Assembly (NCBI RefSeq): GCF_027563345.1
Contig: NZ_JAMKBK010000003.1
Source: Psychrobacillus psychrodurans
GTDB taxonomy: Bacteria; Bacillota; Bacilli; Bacillales_A; Planococcaceae
Direction: 5' to 3' (one strand)
DNA: 64,000 nucleotides
Part shown: positions 25,234 through 32,794 of the stretch, piece after piece
How positions within the stretch are numbered: position 1 is the stretch's first letter
Layout: the number at the start of each line of letters is the position of its first letter
The notes under the pieces: model-generated
Databases searched by the model: none
What the model saw: the letters and a program-made list of their open reading frames with translations, nothing else
Told to the model about the DNA's origin: nothing
Translations under genes and position numbers: made by a program

Positions 25234-25791
25234 TCATAGTGGTTTATTTATATTTTGGAACACAGAAGCTGGATTATCACTAATCTGATTTGCAAGAATC
25301 CACATTGTACTTACAGTTGACATAAACTGCATTACACTAAAATTTTTGTTCATTAAACTTTGATATATTTTTTCTTTCAAACTTCCACTCCATATGCTTA
25401 CAAGCGGATGAAATATTTCTCCTTGTTTTACGGCTTTAATGTCTCCAATAGAACGATAAAGCATTAACCGTTTTAACTCTTCACTTGTTATAAATGGCAT
25501 ATCACACGGAAGCACTACAAATTGATCAGCTTTTATGTTGTTCATACCCGTAAAGATACCAGCTAATGGTCCATCCCCAGAAAACCTATGATCATCAATA
25601 AGTAGGGAAAGATCCTTTGGAAATAAAGGCAATAACTCTTCTCTCGTAATAATAATCACTTCATCACATACTTTATCTAATGCAGCATAAGACAAGTTAT
25701 AAAAAAACTGATTGTTCCATGTTGCGAACGCTTTGGGAGAACCAAATCTCCTAGACATTCCCCCAGCAAGTAAAATCCCAACTGTTTTCAT
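25234..25791 (-). CDS. mobA: Molybdenum cofactor guanylyltransferase MobA
   Basis: A 185-residue nucleotidyltransferase that links GMP to molybdopterin. The GTP-binding start VGILLAGGMSRRFGSPKAF, the block DDHRFSGDGPLAGIFTGM and the metal-binding LPCDMPFI are diagnostic. It begins inside the stop codon of moaD (TGATG), so the genes are translationally coupled. Presence of mobA together with narG suggests that the bis-MGD form of the cofactor, as required by NarG, is made here. Confidence 0.94.
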   Translation of the reverse strand: MKTVGILLAGGMSRRFGSPKAFATWNNQFFYNLSYAALDKVCDEVIIITREELLPLFPKDLSLLIDDHRFSGDGPLAGIFTGMNNIKADQFVVLPCDMPFITSEELKRLMLYRSIGDIKAVKQGEIFHPLVSIWSGSLKEKIYQSLMNKNFSVMQFMSTVSTMWILANQISDNPASVFQNINKPL

Positions 25792-26024
25792 CAGCCACCA
25801 CTAACCGGAGGAATCAATGCAATTATGTCTTTTTCTTCAATAATATCTTCTGGTAAAGCATATTCCTCATTGATAGCTACCTGGATTATTCCATCTGATA
25901 GTCCTTCATACTTACGTTGAAGTTCCTCTAATAATTGTTTTACAGTTTTTCCCGAAAATATTAACTGTTCTTTATCTAATCCAGTCTTTTCCTTCAAACC
26001 TGCAAAATACAATACAGTAATCAT
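25791..26024 (-). CDS. moaD: Molybdopterin synthase sulfur carrier MoaD
   Basis: A 77-residue ubiquitin-like small subunit of molybdopterin synthase. It starts MITVLYFAGLKEKTG and ends in the essential double glycine (IIALIPPVSGG), which is adenylated by a MoeB-like enzyme and thiocarboxylated. A longer reading frame extends to 26105 but overlaps moaE and lacks a ribosome binding site; the ATG at 26024 overlaps the moaE stop as ATGA and has GGAGAG upstream. The MoeB/ThiF-like partner is probably the gene at 29299-30318. Confidence 0.93.
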   Translation of the reverse strand: MITVLYFAGLKEKTGLDKEQLIFSGKTVKQLLEELQRKYEGLSDGIIQVAINEEYALPEDIIEEKDIIALIPPVSGG

Positions 26025-26467
26025 TTTAGCTCTCCTTCCACTATTGGCTTCTGTTTTTGTTCTCCTATCCATTCCTGACCATTTTCCCAAATTTCTTTCT
26101 TCCATATTGGTACAATTTCTTTTATGCGTTCAATTGCATATTCATTTGCCTCATAGGCGACCTTACGATGAGGAGATGAGACGGCGATAACAACTGCAAT
26201 ATCCGATATTTCCAATTTTCCAATTCGATGGGCTATAGCAACTTTAGTGTTGGGCCATTGTTCTTCAATTTCTTTCCCAATTTGAGCAAGTTTTTTTTCC
26301 GCCATCGGTATATATGCCTCATATGCCAAATAAATAGTTCTTATTCCCTTAGTCCATTCCCGAACATGACCCGTAAATACTGTTACTGCTCCAGCAGATG
26401 CATGTAGCACCGCTTTTCTATATGGTTCTGGGTCAATCACTGTTTCTACGATTTCAAATAATTTCAA
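26021..26467 (-). CDS. moaE: Molybdopterin synthase catalytic subunit MoaE
   Basis: The 148-residue large subunit of molybdopterin synthase, which inserts the dithiolene sulfurs. The family blocks GAVTVFTGHVREW, YEAYIPMAEKKLAQI, VAIAHRIGKLEISDIAV, SSPHRKVAYEANEYAI and PIWKKEIWENGQEWIG are all present, including the active-site lysines. A TTG start at 26467 is chosen: GGTGGAG lies 6 nt upstream and the product then begins MKLFEIV, as in relatives. An alternative TTG at 26482 has no good site. It overlaps mobB by 14 bp and moaD by 4 bp. Confidence 0.93.
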   Translation of the reverse strand: MKLFEIVETVIDPEPYRKAVLHASAGAVTVFTGHVREWTKGIRTIYLAYEAYIPMAEKKLAQIGKEIEEQWPNTKVAIAHRIGKLEISDIAVVIAVSSPHRKVAYEANEYAIERIKEIVPIWKKEIWENGQEWIGEQKQKPIVEGELK

Positions 26468-26975
26468 GCTTATCTCCACCAATCCAATCTATTAACCATC
26501 CTTTTAATAGAACTGTATTTTCAATATGTATCATTGGATAATTTTCTATTTTCAGGTCACCGTGTACAATTACACAAACGATATTCGTCAGATACTGAAG
26601 TGTCTCCCAATCCTTTGAATCTCTCAAAATAACTACTTTCTCATAATGTTCCTGTTTGTATCCTTCTATGAAGATAACCTCGGGTTCACTGATTTTTGCT
26701 ATTTGTACTAATTGCTGAAGCGTCCAATTATTCTTTGCTTGATGCATTTGAATCGTTTGATCATCTACAGCAATCGAGCAAGTGGCTCCAGAAAGGAAAA
26801 ACTTCATACTATCTGTTTCGCTATTAGGAAGATTTAGACCATTTGCATGTCCATGATGCTTGATAACGGAAACTACTTTATCAGTTGAAATAAGTTCTTT
26901 AACCCAATTATCTATTAAAGTAGTCTTTCTACTATTTTTATACCCTACAACTTGTAAAATACTCACGACATCCAT
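26454..26975 (-). CDS. mobB: MobB-like molybdopterin-guanine dinucleotide synthesis protein, altered P-loop
   Basis: A 173-residue MobB family GTP-binding protein thought to deliver or hold GTP for MobA. The usual P-loop GxxNSGKTT reads GYKNSRKTT here: the last glycine before Lys-Thr is arginine (AGA codon where GGA is expected), which should impair nucleotide binding. The downstream landmarks IKHHGHANGLNLPNSETDS and VIFIEGYKQEHYEKVVILRD are intact, and the frame is unbroken. It overlaps moeA by 13 bp and moaE by 14 bp. MobB is dispensable in several bacteria, so decay or change of function is plausible. Confidence 0.87.
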   Translation of the reverse strand: MDVVSILQVVGYKNSRKTTLIDNWVKELISTDKVVSVIKHHGHANGLNLPNSETDSMKFFLSGATCSIAVDDQTIQMHQAKNNWTLQQLVQIAKISEPEVIFIEGYKQEHYEKVVILRDSKDWETLQYLTNIVCVIVHGDLKIENYPMIHIENTVLLKGWLIDWIGGDKLEII

Positions 26976-28219
26976 GAAGAAACACCATTTTCATTTCCCA
27001 ATAATAGAACATTTACTATGTCACCTGCTACAAAATTTCTGGTGCCACCTGGGAGCACCATCAACGCATTACCTCTTGCAATCGACGACACTGCGTTAGA
27101 TTTGTTAAAACCTGCGGGAGTAATAATTGCTTCATTCCCCTCAAACCTATACACACTTCGAACAAATCGAGTGAATGGATTAGGCTTTAAAAAGTCCTCT
27201 GTCAATTTTGCCTTTATATGAGGAGTATAGGGACAATTATTTAGCATCATATTTTCAATAGCTGGTTTTACAAACAATTCATAGCCCGTAAAACAAGCGG
27301 ATGGATTACCAGACAGTCCAAACAGTAACTTACCATCTGCAAATGCTGCAGTTGTCACACTACCAGGACGCATAGCTACTTTGTTAAATAGTACCTCGGC
27401 CTGAAGTCTACGATAGATTTCTGGTAAATGATCGAAATCACCTACTGAAACTCCACCAGTAGTTATGACACAGTCAGTCTCCTCCCACACTTTTTTTACA
27501 AGTTGGAAACAGCTTTCTAAATCATCCGAAAGAGTTCCATAGTAACGAGATTCAATACCCCTTCTCTTTAACTGTGCTTCTATCATTGGTCCATTGCTAT
27601 TACGAATTTTTCCTGGTGCTAATTCATCTTCTACCTTTAAAAGCTCTGTCCCAGTGCAAAGAATACCGACAATCGGTTTTTTTCTAACCTTCACTTTTGC
27701 ATATCCAAAAGTTGCTAAAAGCGCTATAGTTCCAGGATGGATAAAAGTACCTAATGGAATCAACATTTCTCCCTTTTTCGAATCTTCACCCTGTAAAGAA
27801 ATGTTTTCAAGCTGTTTAAATGGCTTGCGAATAGTAAAAGTGTTTTCACTTTCTACTGTTTGCTCTAACATGACAACTGCATCTGCACCTTCTGGAATAG
27901 GAGCGCCAGTCATAATTCGTACTGCCTCATACCTTCCAAGAGCATGTTTAGAAACTTGTCCAGCACCTATATGATCTATCACTCTAAAATGAATTCGATT
28001 ATCTCCACTGGCACCAATCGAATCCTCTGAACGGATCGCAAAACCATCATATGGCGAATTATTAAATGAAGGCACATCATGCATTGCAATAATTGGTTCT
28101 GCCAAAATGTATCCATAACTTTCTTCAAGAGTAATTTCTATTATTGGCAATGCATTCGCTTTGTCCATTACACGTTTTATAGCATCTCTTACCGCAATTG
28201 GTTTTCTGATTTCTACCAT
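26963..28219 (-). CDS. moeA: Molybdopterin molybdenumtransferase MoeA
   Basis: A 418-residue MoeA that inserts molybdate into adenylylated molybdopterin. Landmarks in order: DVPSFNNSPYDGFAIR near residue 50, RIMTGAPIPEGADAVVMLEQ, the MogA-like domain with VITTGGVSVGDFDHLP, GLSGNPSACFTGYELFV, and a C-terminal barrel ending near MVLPGG. It is the first gene of the minus-strand Moco operon (moeA-mobB-moaE-moaD-mobA-moaA-hemerythrin), divergent from moaC across 63 bp. AAGGAG lies before the ATG. Confidence 0.96.
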   Translation of the reverse strand: MVEIRKPIAVRDAIKRVMDKANALPIIEITLEESYGYILAEPIIAMHDVPSFNNSPYDGFAIRSEDSIGASGDNRIHFRVIDHIGAGQVSKHALGRYEAVRIMTGAPIPEGADAVVMLEQTVESENTFTIRKPFKQLENISLQGEDSKKGEMLIPLGTFIHPGTIALLATFGYAKVKVRKKPIVGILCTGTELLKVEDELAPGKIRNSNGPMIEAQLKRRGIESRYYGTLSDDLESCFQLVKKVWEETDCVITTGGVSVGDFDHLPEIYRRLQAEVLFNKVAMRPGSVTTAAFADGKLLFGLSGNPSACFTGYELFVKPAIENMMLNNCPYTPHIKAKLTEDFLKPNPFTRFVRSVYRFEGNEAIITPAGFNKSNAVSSIARGNALMVLPGGTRNFVAGDIVNVLLLGNENGVSSWMS

Positions 28220-28246
28220 TTTAACAACTCCTTCTACTACACATGC

Positions 28247-28252
28247 TATAAT
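28247..28252 (+). promoter_or_regulatory. Extended -10 promoter element for moaC
   Basis: TGCTATAAT (TATAAT at 28247-28252 with an upstream TGn) lies 30 bp before the moaC start in the 63-bp moeA/moaC spacer. No good -35 is seen at 17 bp, as is typical for extended -10 promoters. Confidence 0.5.
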
Positions 28253-28282
28253 TTGTTTATCCCACTTGAAAGGATGTAAATA

Positions 28283-28771
28283 ATGTCAGAACTTACACAC
28301 TTTAATGAACAAGGTCGAGCAAAGATGGTAGATATTTCGGATAAAAACGAAACTACTAGAACTGCCGTTGCCGTTTCCTCTATCACTGTAAATGATACTA
28401 TTAAAAGCCAAATCACCGATGGAACTAACAAAAAAGGAGATGTATTTGCCGTTGCACAAGTTGCAGGTATAATGGCTGCAAAAAATACTTCTACTATGAT
28501 ACCAATGTGTCATCCAATTTTCTTATCAGGAATAAATATTACATTCGAATGGTCTAGTAATGAAGAAAATGTAATTAATATCCAATCCGAAGTGAAAACT
28601 ATCGGTTCAACAGGTGTCGAAATGGAAGCCCTTGTAGCGGCATCTGCTGCTGCCCTAACTATTTACGATATGTGTAAAGCGGGTGGCAAAGATATGGTTA
28701 TCGGATCTACTATGCTAGTATCCAAAACTGGTGGCAAAAATGGCGATTATCAACGGGAAACTAGTGTCTAG
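28283..28771 (+). CDS. moaC: Cyclic pyranopterin monophosphate synthase MoaC
   Basis: A 162-residue MoaC, which completes formation of cyclic pyranopterin monophosphate after MoaA. The signatures MVDISDKNETTRTAVA, AGIMAAKNTSTMIPMCHPI, GSTGVEMEALVAASAAALTIYDMCKA and the closing KTGGKNG are all intact. It starts after GAAAGGATG and is divergent from moeA, so the MoaA and MoaC halves of the step come from opposite strands of one locus. Its stop codon lies inside a terminator hairpin and it is convergent with moaB, 10 bp away. Confidence 0.97.
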   Translation: MSELTHFNEQGRAKMVDISDKNETTRTAVAVSSITVNDTIKSQITDGTNKKGDVFAVAQVAGIMAAKNTSTMIPMCHPIFLSGINITFEWSSNEENVINIQSEVKTIGSTGVEMEALVAASAAALTIYDMCKAGGKDMVIGSTMLVSKTGGKNGDYQRETSV

Positions 28772-28783
28772 TTTCTCGTTTTT
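28755..28783 (+). terminator. Terminator overlapping the moaC stop
   Basis: GGGAAACTAG (28755-28764) pairs with CTAGTTTCTC (28768-28777; one G-T pair) and is followed by GTTTTT. The stop codon TAG at 28769-28771 is in the right arm. Confidence 0.75.
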
Positions 28784-29279
28784 ATTTCGTCAATTCGAAT
28801 ACAATATGTTCAAGCTCCGGAACAATTAGCTTATTTACCGCTAACTTAATAGCTCCGACAGATCCTGGAAGAACAAACACAGCTTTATCATTTACTACTC
28901 CAGCAACCGCACGACTAAGCATTGCTTTCGTTCCAACATCCTCCGTAAAACTTAGAAAACGAAAAAGTTCTCCAAAACCAGTAATCTCTTTAGTAAAGCT
29001 TGGTAATATCGCTTCAATAGTACAATCTCTTTTTGCAATACCTGTCCCACCAGTTGTAATTATGGCATCTATATTGTCATTACTTGTCCAAATTTTGAGT
29101 ATAGCCTGAATTTCATTTATTTCATCCTTACATATTAACTTCTCTACCACATGTACAGATGCCTGCTCAAATAATTGAGAAATTAGTAATCCACCTTTAT
29201 CCGTTTTCTCTGTTCTAGTGTCGCTTACTGTTAATATTGCAATGTTTAAAGTACGATTTAATGCAAATTGAGTTGACAA
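28782..29279 (-). CDS. moaB: MoaB/Mog-family molybdopterin adenylyltransferase
   Basis: A 165-residue MoaB/MogA-like protein that adenylylates molybdopterin before MoeA acts. The conserved start NIAILTVSDTRTEKTDKGG, DAIITTGGTGIAKRDCTIEAI and the block LSRAVAGVVNDKAVFVLPGS with SVGAIKLA are present. Translation probably starts at TTG 29279, 8 nt after GGGGGA. It begins 20 bp downstream of the MoeB/ThiF-like gene and is probably cotranscribed with it, separate from the main Moco operon. Confidence 0.93.
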   Translation of the reverse strand: MSTQFALNRTLNIAILTVSDTRTEKTDKGGLLISQLFEQASVHVVEKLICKDEINEIQAILKIWTSNDNIDAIITTGGTGIAKRDCTIEAILPSFTKEITGFGELFRFLSFTEDVGTKAMLSRAVAGVVNDKAVFVLPGSVGAIKLAVNKLIVPELEHIVFELTK

Positions 29280-29298
29280 TTGACTAGTCCCCCATCAT

Positions 29299-30318
29299 TT
29301 ATCCGAAAATTTCTGTATATAGTCTTCTACCTAGGTTTACATCTTTTATACCGTGTATTAGCAATCTTCCATCTGCGAATAGTACCATTCTATGTTGTTC
29401 TCGTTGGAATTCTACAAAGTAAGGGGTTCTTCTCTTGAATGCATTAATACTTTTTGTTAATTTTTCTGCGTCTTGTAACGTAACTTTCCTACCTGGACTT
29501 GGTAAAACTTGAACCGCATCTCTTCCACATAACACAGCATATTGTGATTGCTGATCTCTTTCTAGAGATGGATATGTAGCATGTTCACCACATGTTTCAC
29601 AAGTTTCTTTTTTAAGCTTCGAAATACCAATATCTAAAAACGTGTTATTCCAACAGTCAAAATGATGCACCTTTGAACGAATAGCTCCATCATTTCCAGT
29701 CAATAGTTTAAGAGCTTCTGTACATTGTGTAGCTGCCGTAATTTGAACTGCAGGAGAGATTATTCCAACGGTATCACAGGTTTCGTTGACAGTTGGCAAG
29801 ACTGGTAGCAGACATCTGAAACACGCTGTTTGTTTCGGTATAAAGGGAAATATAACACCAGAGCTACCAACGCACGCTCCATAAATCCACGGTATATTAT
29901 GTTTGTATGCTGCATCATTGATCAGCTGTCTTGTTTCAAAGTTATCGGTGGCGTCCATAATTACATCTACTCTAGCAGCTAAATACTCTATTTGCGTATA
30001 ATCTACGTTTTGTAAGTAAGTGTGCAAAACTATATTGGAGTTAATCGATTTTAATCTTTTCTCAGCCGCAACTACTTTTGGAAGCATTTCCACAGCATCT
30101 TCCTCTGTAAAAAGTTGTTGTCTTTGAATATTTGATAACTCTACATAATCACGATCAACTATATGAATTGTACCAACTCCTGCTCTCACCAATGTTTCAG
30201 CAATTGCAGAACCAAGTGCTCCACAACCAATAACCGCCACTTTTGCATCACTTAAATGTTTTTGACCAGTTGTTCCTATATGTTTAAATAATAGTTGTCT
30301 TGAATATCGCGATTCCAT
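29299..30318 (-). CDS. MoeB/ThiF-family sulfur-carrier adenylyltransferase
   Basis: A 339-residue E1-like enzyme that adenylylates the C-terminal glycine of MoaD or ThiS. The nucleotide-binding GCGALGSAIAETLVRAGVG, DRDYVELSNIQRQ, zinc cysteines CFRC and CETC, and the catalytic-Cys loop ETCDTVGIISP are visible. The C-terminal ~80 residues are a degenerate extension, not a rhodanese with an active Cys. ATG 30318 follows AAGGAAG; a longer frame to 30354 would be read from a dispersed repeat. Position next to moaB suggests MoaD as the main partner, though these enzymes often serve thiamine synthesis also. MoeB is the likelier name. Confidence 0.9.
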   Translation of the reverse strand: MESRYSRQLLFKHIGTTGQKHLSDAKVAVIGCGALGSAIAETLVRAGVGTIHIVDRDYVELSNIQRQQLFTEEDAVEMLPKVVAAEKRLKSINSNIVLHTYLQNVDYTQIEYLAARVDVIMDATDNFETRQLINDAAYKHNIPWIYGACVGSSGVIFPFIPKQTACFRCLLPVLPTVNETCDTVGIISPAVQITAATQCTEALKLLTGNDGAIRSKVHHFDCWNNTFLDIGISKLKKETCETCGEHATYPSLERDQQSQYAVLCGRDAVQVLPSPGRKVTLQDAEKLTKSINAFKRRTPYFVEFQREQHRMVLFADGRLLIHGIKDVNLGRRLYTEIFG

Positions 30319-30337
30319 TAAAACACTTCCTTTTAAG

Positions 30338-30454
30338 AAAAGCGCAAGCGCCAATGTAAGCCCCGACTATCGCTGGAAGGTCTTTACGTAAAGGCGTTCT
30401 TTGCCTTTTCTAAAATCCTAATGCGACTCGAGGGGCTAGGCGCTGGAGCTAGAC
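30338..30454. repeat. GCGCAAGCGCC-ended dispersed element, copy 2
   Basis: Starts AAAAGCGCAAGCGCC and ends GGCGCTGGAGCTAGACA. It shares landmarks with 21701-21790 (AGCCCCG, TTCTTTGCCTTTTC, GCGACTCGAG) but carries about 27 extra bases in the middle including a GTCTTTACGTAAAG palindrome. It lies in the spacer between narK and the leader of the MoeB/ThiF-like gene. Confidence 0.8.
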
Positions 30455-30480
30455 ATATACTGAGTAAAAAGCATATTTAA

Positions 30481-30506
30481 ATTTAAAATAGGGGAAGGCC
30501 CCCTAT
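30481..30506 (-). terminator. Terminator of narK
   Basis: On the minus strand ATAGGGG and CCCCTAT form a GC-rich stem over a short loop, followed by TTTTAAATTT, 3 bp after the narK stop codon. Confidence 0.75.
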
Positions 30507-30508
30507 CT

Positions 30509-32023
30509 TTACGATTGGTTGCCCTCGTTGGTCCGGTGTTCAGTTATATCAGTAAAGGTTCCAACATATCTAACATCTTCACCTGTTTCATCTTTAACTG
30601 CACTAATATTTAACCATTCCAAAAATACTTCCCCATTTTTTTTGGTATTCCAAATCTCACCTTGCCACATTCCATCTTTTTGAATACACTTCCACATTTC
30701 ATCATAAAATGCTTTTTCTTGACGATTAGATTTCAAGATTCTAGGAGTTTTCCCAATAGCTTCTTCCTCGCTAAATCCTGTCAAATGTGTAAACGATGGG
30801 TTAACTGTAACAATTGTACCAGCTGTGTTTGTTACCATAATTCCTTGACCAGTTGATTTGAAAACTTCCTGAGCTAATTTTAATCTATCTTGATAATACA
30901 TAAATACTACTAAAACTAAACTTGCCAAAGATACAGAAGATAGTAGCATAAATCCTATTGAGTACTGTCCAGTTATTGAGAAAATCGTCGCTAATAATAG
31001 TGGTGGGAAAAATCCACCTAAACCACCCATCATCGAAACAATACCATTGGCAATACCAGCTTGTTTATTGAAATAAAATGGTACTAATTTAAATATTACA
31101 CCATTTCCTATTCCTGCACTAATTCCTATTACAATACATCCAATTGTATATAGCATTATAGATGGAGAGAAAGCTAATAATATTGCAGCTATTGTATAAA
31201 CAGAGAATACCCCCATCAATAGGAATAGCGGTTGAAATTTATCACCTAACCACCCACCAACTGGTCTAAAAACTGTGGCTACTGCGATAAATCCAGCAGT
31301 TCTTAAGCCTGCATCGACTTTATCTAATTCAAAGTTACTCACTAGGAAATTCGGTAGATAAACAGTAAATGCCACAAACGAACCAAAAGTTATGAAATAG
31401 AATAAAGAGAAAAACCAAAGCTTATCATTTTTCCAAACACCTTTAATCTGTTCGATTATAGGTGTTTTTACTTTCACCTCATGTTTGTCTCCAAGAAAAA
31501 TATTAATAACTATAAATACTAATAGTAATATTAAATATAATTTAACTGTCAAAGACCAACCAATTTGAGTCGCAATCATTGGAGCTGCAAAAGTAGAAAT
31601 AGCAGTACCTATATTTCCTGCTCCGTAAATACCATTTACAAAACCATGTTTTTCTTTCGGATAATATTTAGGTAATGATGTAACACCTACAGAGAAAACT
31701 GCTCCCCCAACCCCTAAAAATAGACCCCCGATTATTAAATCTATATAACTTGAAGCTTCACTTATATAAAACACGGGGAACATTAGTAGTACAAAGCTAA
31801 TAAGAAATACAAGTCTTGCACCAATTACATTTGCATAATAACCAAGCGGTATACGTAATATAGATCCCAGTACTACAGGTATAGCAGTCAATATTGCTAT
31901 TTTATCAGCTGGTATATCAATATCTTCCTTAATAAATGGAAGTAATGAAGAAATGATTACCCAAATCATAAAGCCTAAAACTAAGTTCATTGTCTGTAAC
32001 GGCAATTGGACTTTCTTTATCAT
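30509..32023 (-). CDS. narK: NarK-type nitrate/nitrite transporter fused to a C-terminal PAS domain
   Basis: A 504-residue fusion. Residues 1 to about 390 are a 12-helix MFS nitrate/nitrite porter of the NarK/NasA branch, with nitrate signature segments GGVGGAVFSVGVTSLPKYYP-like (helix 4) and GIANGIVSMMGGLGGFFPP (near helix 11). From about 393 to 500 a complete PAS/PAC unit follows: EVFKSTGQGIMVTN, NPSFTHLTGFSEEEAIGKTP, FYDEMWKCIQKDGMWQGEI, then VRYVGTFTDITEHR. The usual NarK ends before this region. The PAS would face the cytoplasm and might tune transport to redox, ligand or flux state. AAAAGGTG precedes the ATG, and two NreC-type sites lie upstream. Confidence 0.92.
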   Translation of the reverse strand: MIKKVQLPLQTMNLVLGFMIWVIISSLLPFIKEDIDIPADKIAILTAIPVVLGSILRIPLGYYANVIGARLVFLISFVLLMFPVFYISEASSYIDLIIGGLFLGVGGAVFSVGVTSLPKYYPKEKHGFVNGIYGAGNIGTAISTFAAPMIATQIGWSLTVKLYLILLLVFIVINIFLGDKHEVKVKTPIIEQIKGVWKNDKLWFFSLFYFITFGSFVAFTVYLPNFLVSNFELDKVDAGLRTAGFIAVATVFRPVGGWLGDKFQPLFLLMGVFSVYTIAAILLAFSPSIMLYTIGCIVIGISAGIGNGVIFKLVPFYFNKQAGIANGIVSMMGGLGGFFPPLLLATIFSITGQYSIGFMLLSSVSLASLVLVVFMYYQDRLKLAQEVFKSTGQGIMVTNTAGTIVTVNPSFTHLTGFSEEEAIGKTPRILKSNRQEKAFYDEMWKCIQKDGMWQGEIWNTKKNGEVFLEWLNISAVKDETGEDVRYVGTFTDITEHRTNEGNQS

Positions 32024-32107
32024 TCATATCACCTTTTCTAATTGGTATTGAATGATTCACGTATTGATTCCCTACTATTATTTTAACTAAAATATGAAAA
32101 GTTTCTA

Positions 32108-32144
32108 ATAGGGGACTCCCCTTAACGGCCAAGGGTATTCCCTA
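32108..32144 (-). promoter_or_regulatory. Two NreC-type operator sites upstream of narK
   Basis: TAGGGGACTCCCCTTA (32109-32124) and AAGGGTATTCCCTA (32131-32144) match the NreC consensus TAGGG-N4-CCCTA known from staphylococci. Their centres (about 32116 and 32137.5) are 21-22 bp apart, two helical turns, and lie 90-115 bp upstream of the narK start. The nreC gene is 1.3 kb away. Confidence 0.75.
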
Positions 32145-32280
32145 AAAAGATTATATTAATGTAGTTTCTTGATTTTACTGTAATTACTGAATGCTCATTC
32201 TTTGAAAATGACTACTGTTTTAAAGTTTAAAGTATGTATTCATACGATTGTTTGTTTACTTAACACCATCATTTTAACAA

Positions 32281-32342
32281 TAGAAACCAGGAAAAATGAG
32301 GTCGGTCCATTAAGTTCAAAACCTGTTTCTAGCGTTTTCAAT
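32281..32342. repeat. CCTGTTTCTA inverted-repeat element, copy 2
   Basis: TAGAAACCAGG (32281-32291) and CCTGTTTCTA (32322-32331) are inverted repeats. The segment 32303-32342 (CGGTCCATTAAG...ACCTGTTTCTAG..GTTTTCAAT) is closely similar to 1463-1501. Compared with copy 1 the two arms are much closer together. Confidence 0.55.
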
Positions 32343-32402
32343 ATCATTGGCAGGAACTAAAAAATAATTCGCACCCACACTCAGTAATTATTTTCTTATC
32401 TT

Positions 32403-32575
32403 TTAATTGAATCATATTTTATCTTTACTTGCTCTCACCTTTTAATTACTTACTCCCATCTGTGGATTACTTGCGGTCGTATAGAATTTACTTGCTCAAA
32501 GCCTATTTTTACTTGCGGACTATTACCTTTTACTTGCGGAATGGATAATTTCACCAAATTACTTTCCCATTTCAC
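32403..32575. repeat. 21-bp-period word array (TTTACTTGCGG type)
   Basis: TTTACTTGC or ATTACTTGC(GG) begins at 32424, 32445, 32466, 32487, 32508 and 32529: five steps of exactly 21 bp. Weaker units continue the phase at 32403 (TTAAT), 32550 and 32571 (TTCAC). Sequence between the words is not conserved. It lies in the 769-bp spacer upstream of narK, about 170-390 bp downstream of the last gene of the nar-nre operon. Confidence 0.85.
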
Positions 32576-32760
32576 AGACTGAATGTGTAGAATTGAATTA
32601 CTTTTGTTTTGTTCTCTATTCACGTGGGAGAATGCAAAGGATAGTGTTTACTTGTATTTCATCGTGTTTACCATTAAGCACAAGGGATTGAACCCGTGTC
32701 CATGGAAATCAATGTGTATTTTAGTTCTCATCACTCTGTGGTGAATTTAATACAAATAGA

Positions 32761-32794
32761 AAAAAATAACCCATAGAGTGAAATGAGTTATTTT
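32761..32794 (-). terminator. Terminator of the nar-nre-hemerythrin operon
   Basis: On the minus strand AAAATAACTCAT and ATGGGTTATTTT pair (with a G-T pair) and are followed by TTTT, directly after the stop codon at 32793. Confidence 0.65.

Noticed and set aside
32695..32720. tRNA-like fragment (GGGATTGAACCCGTG resembles a T-arm)
   Set aside because: No acceptor stem, D-arm or anticodon arm could be built around it on either strand.
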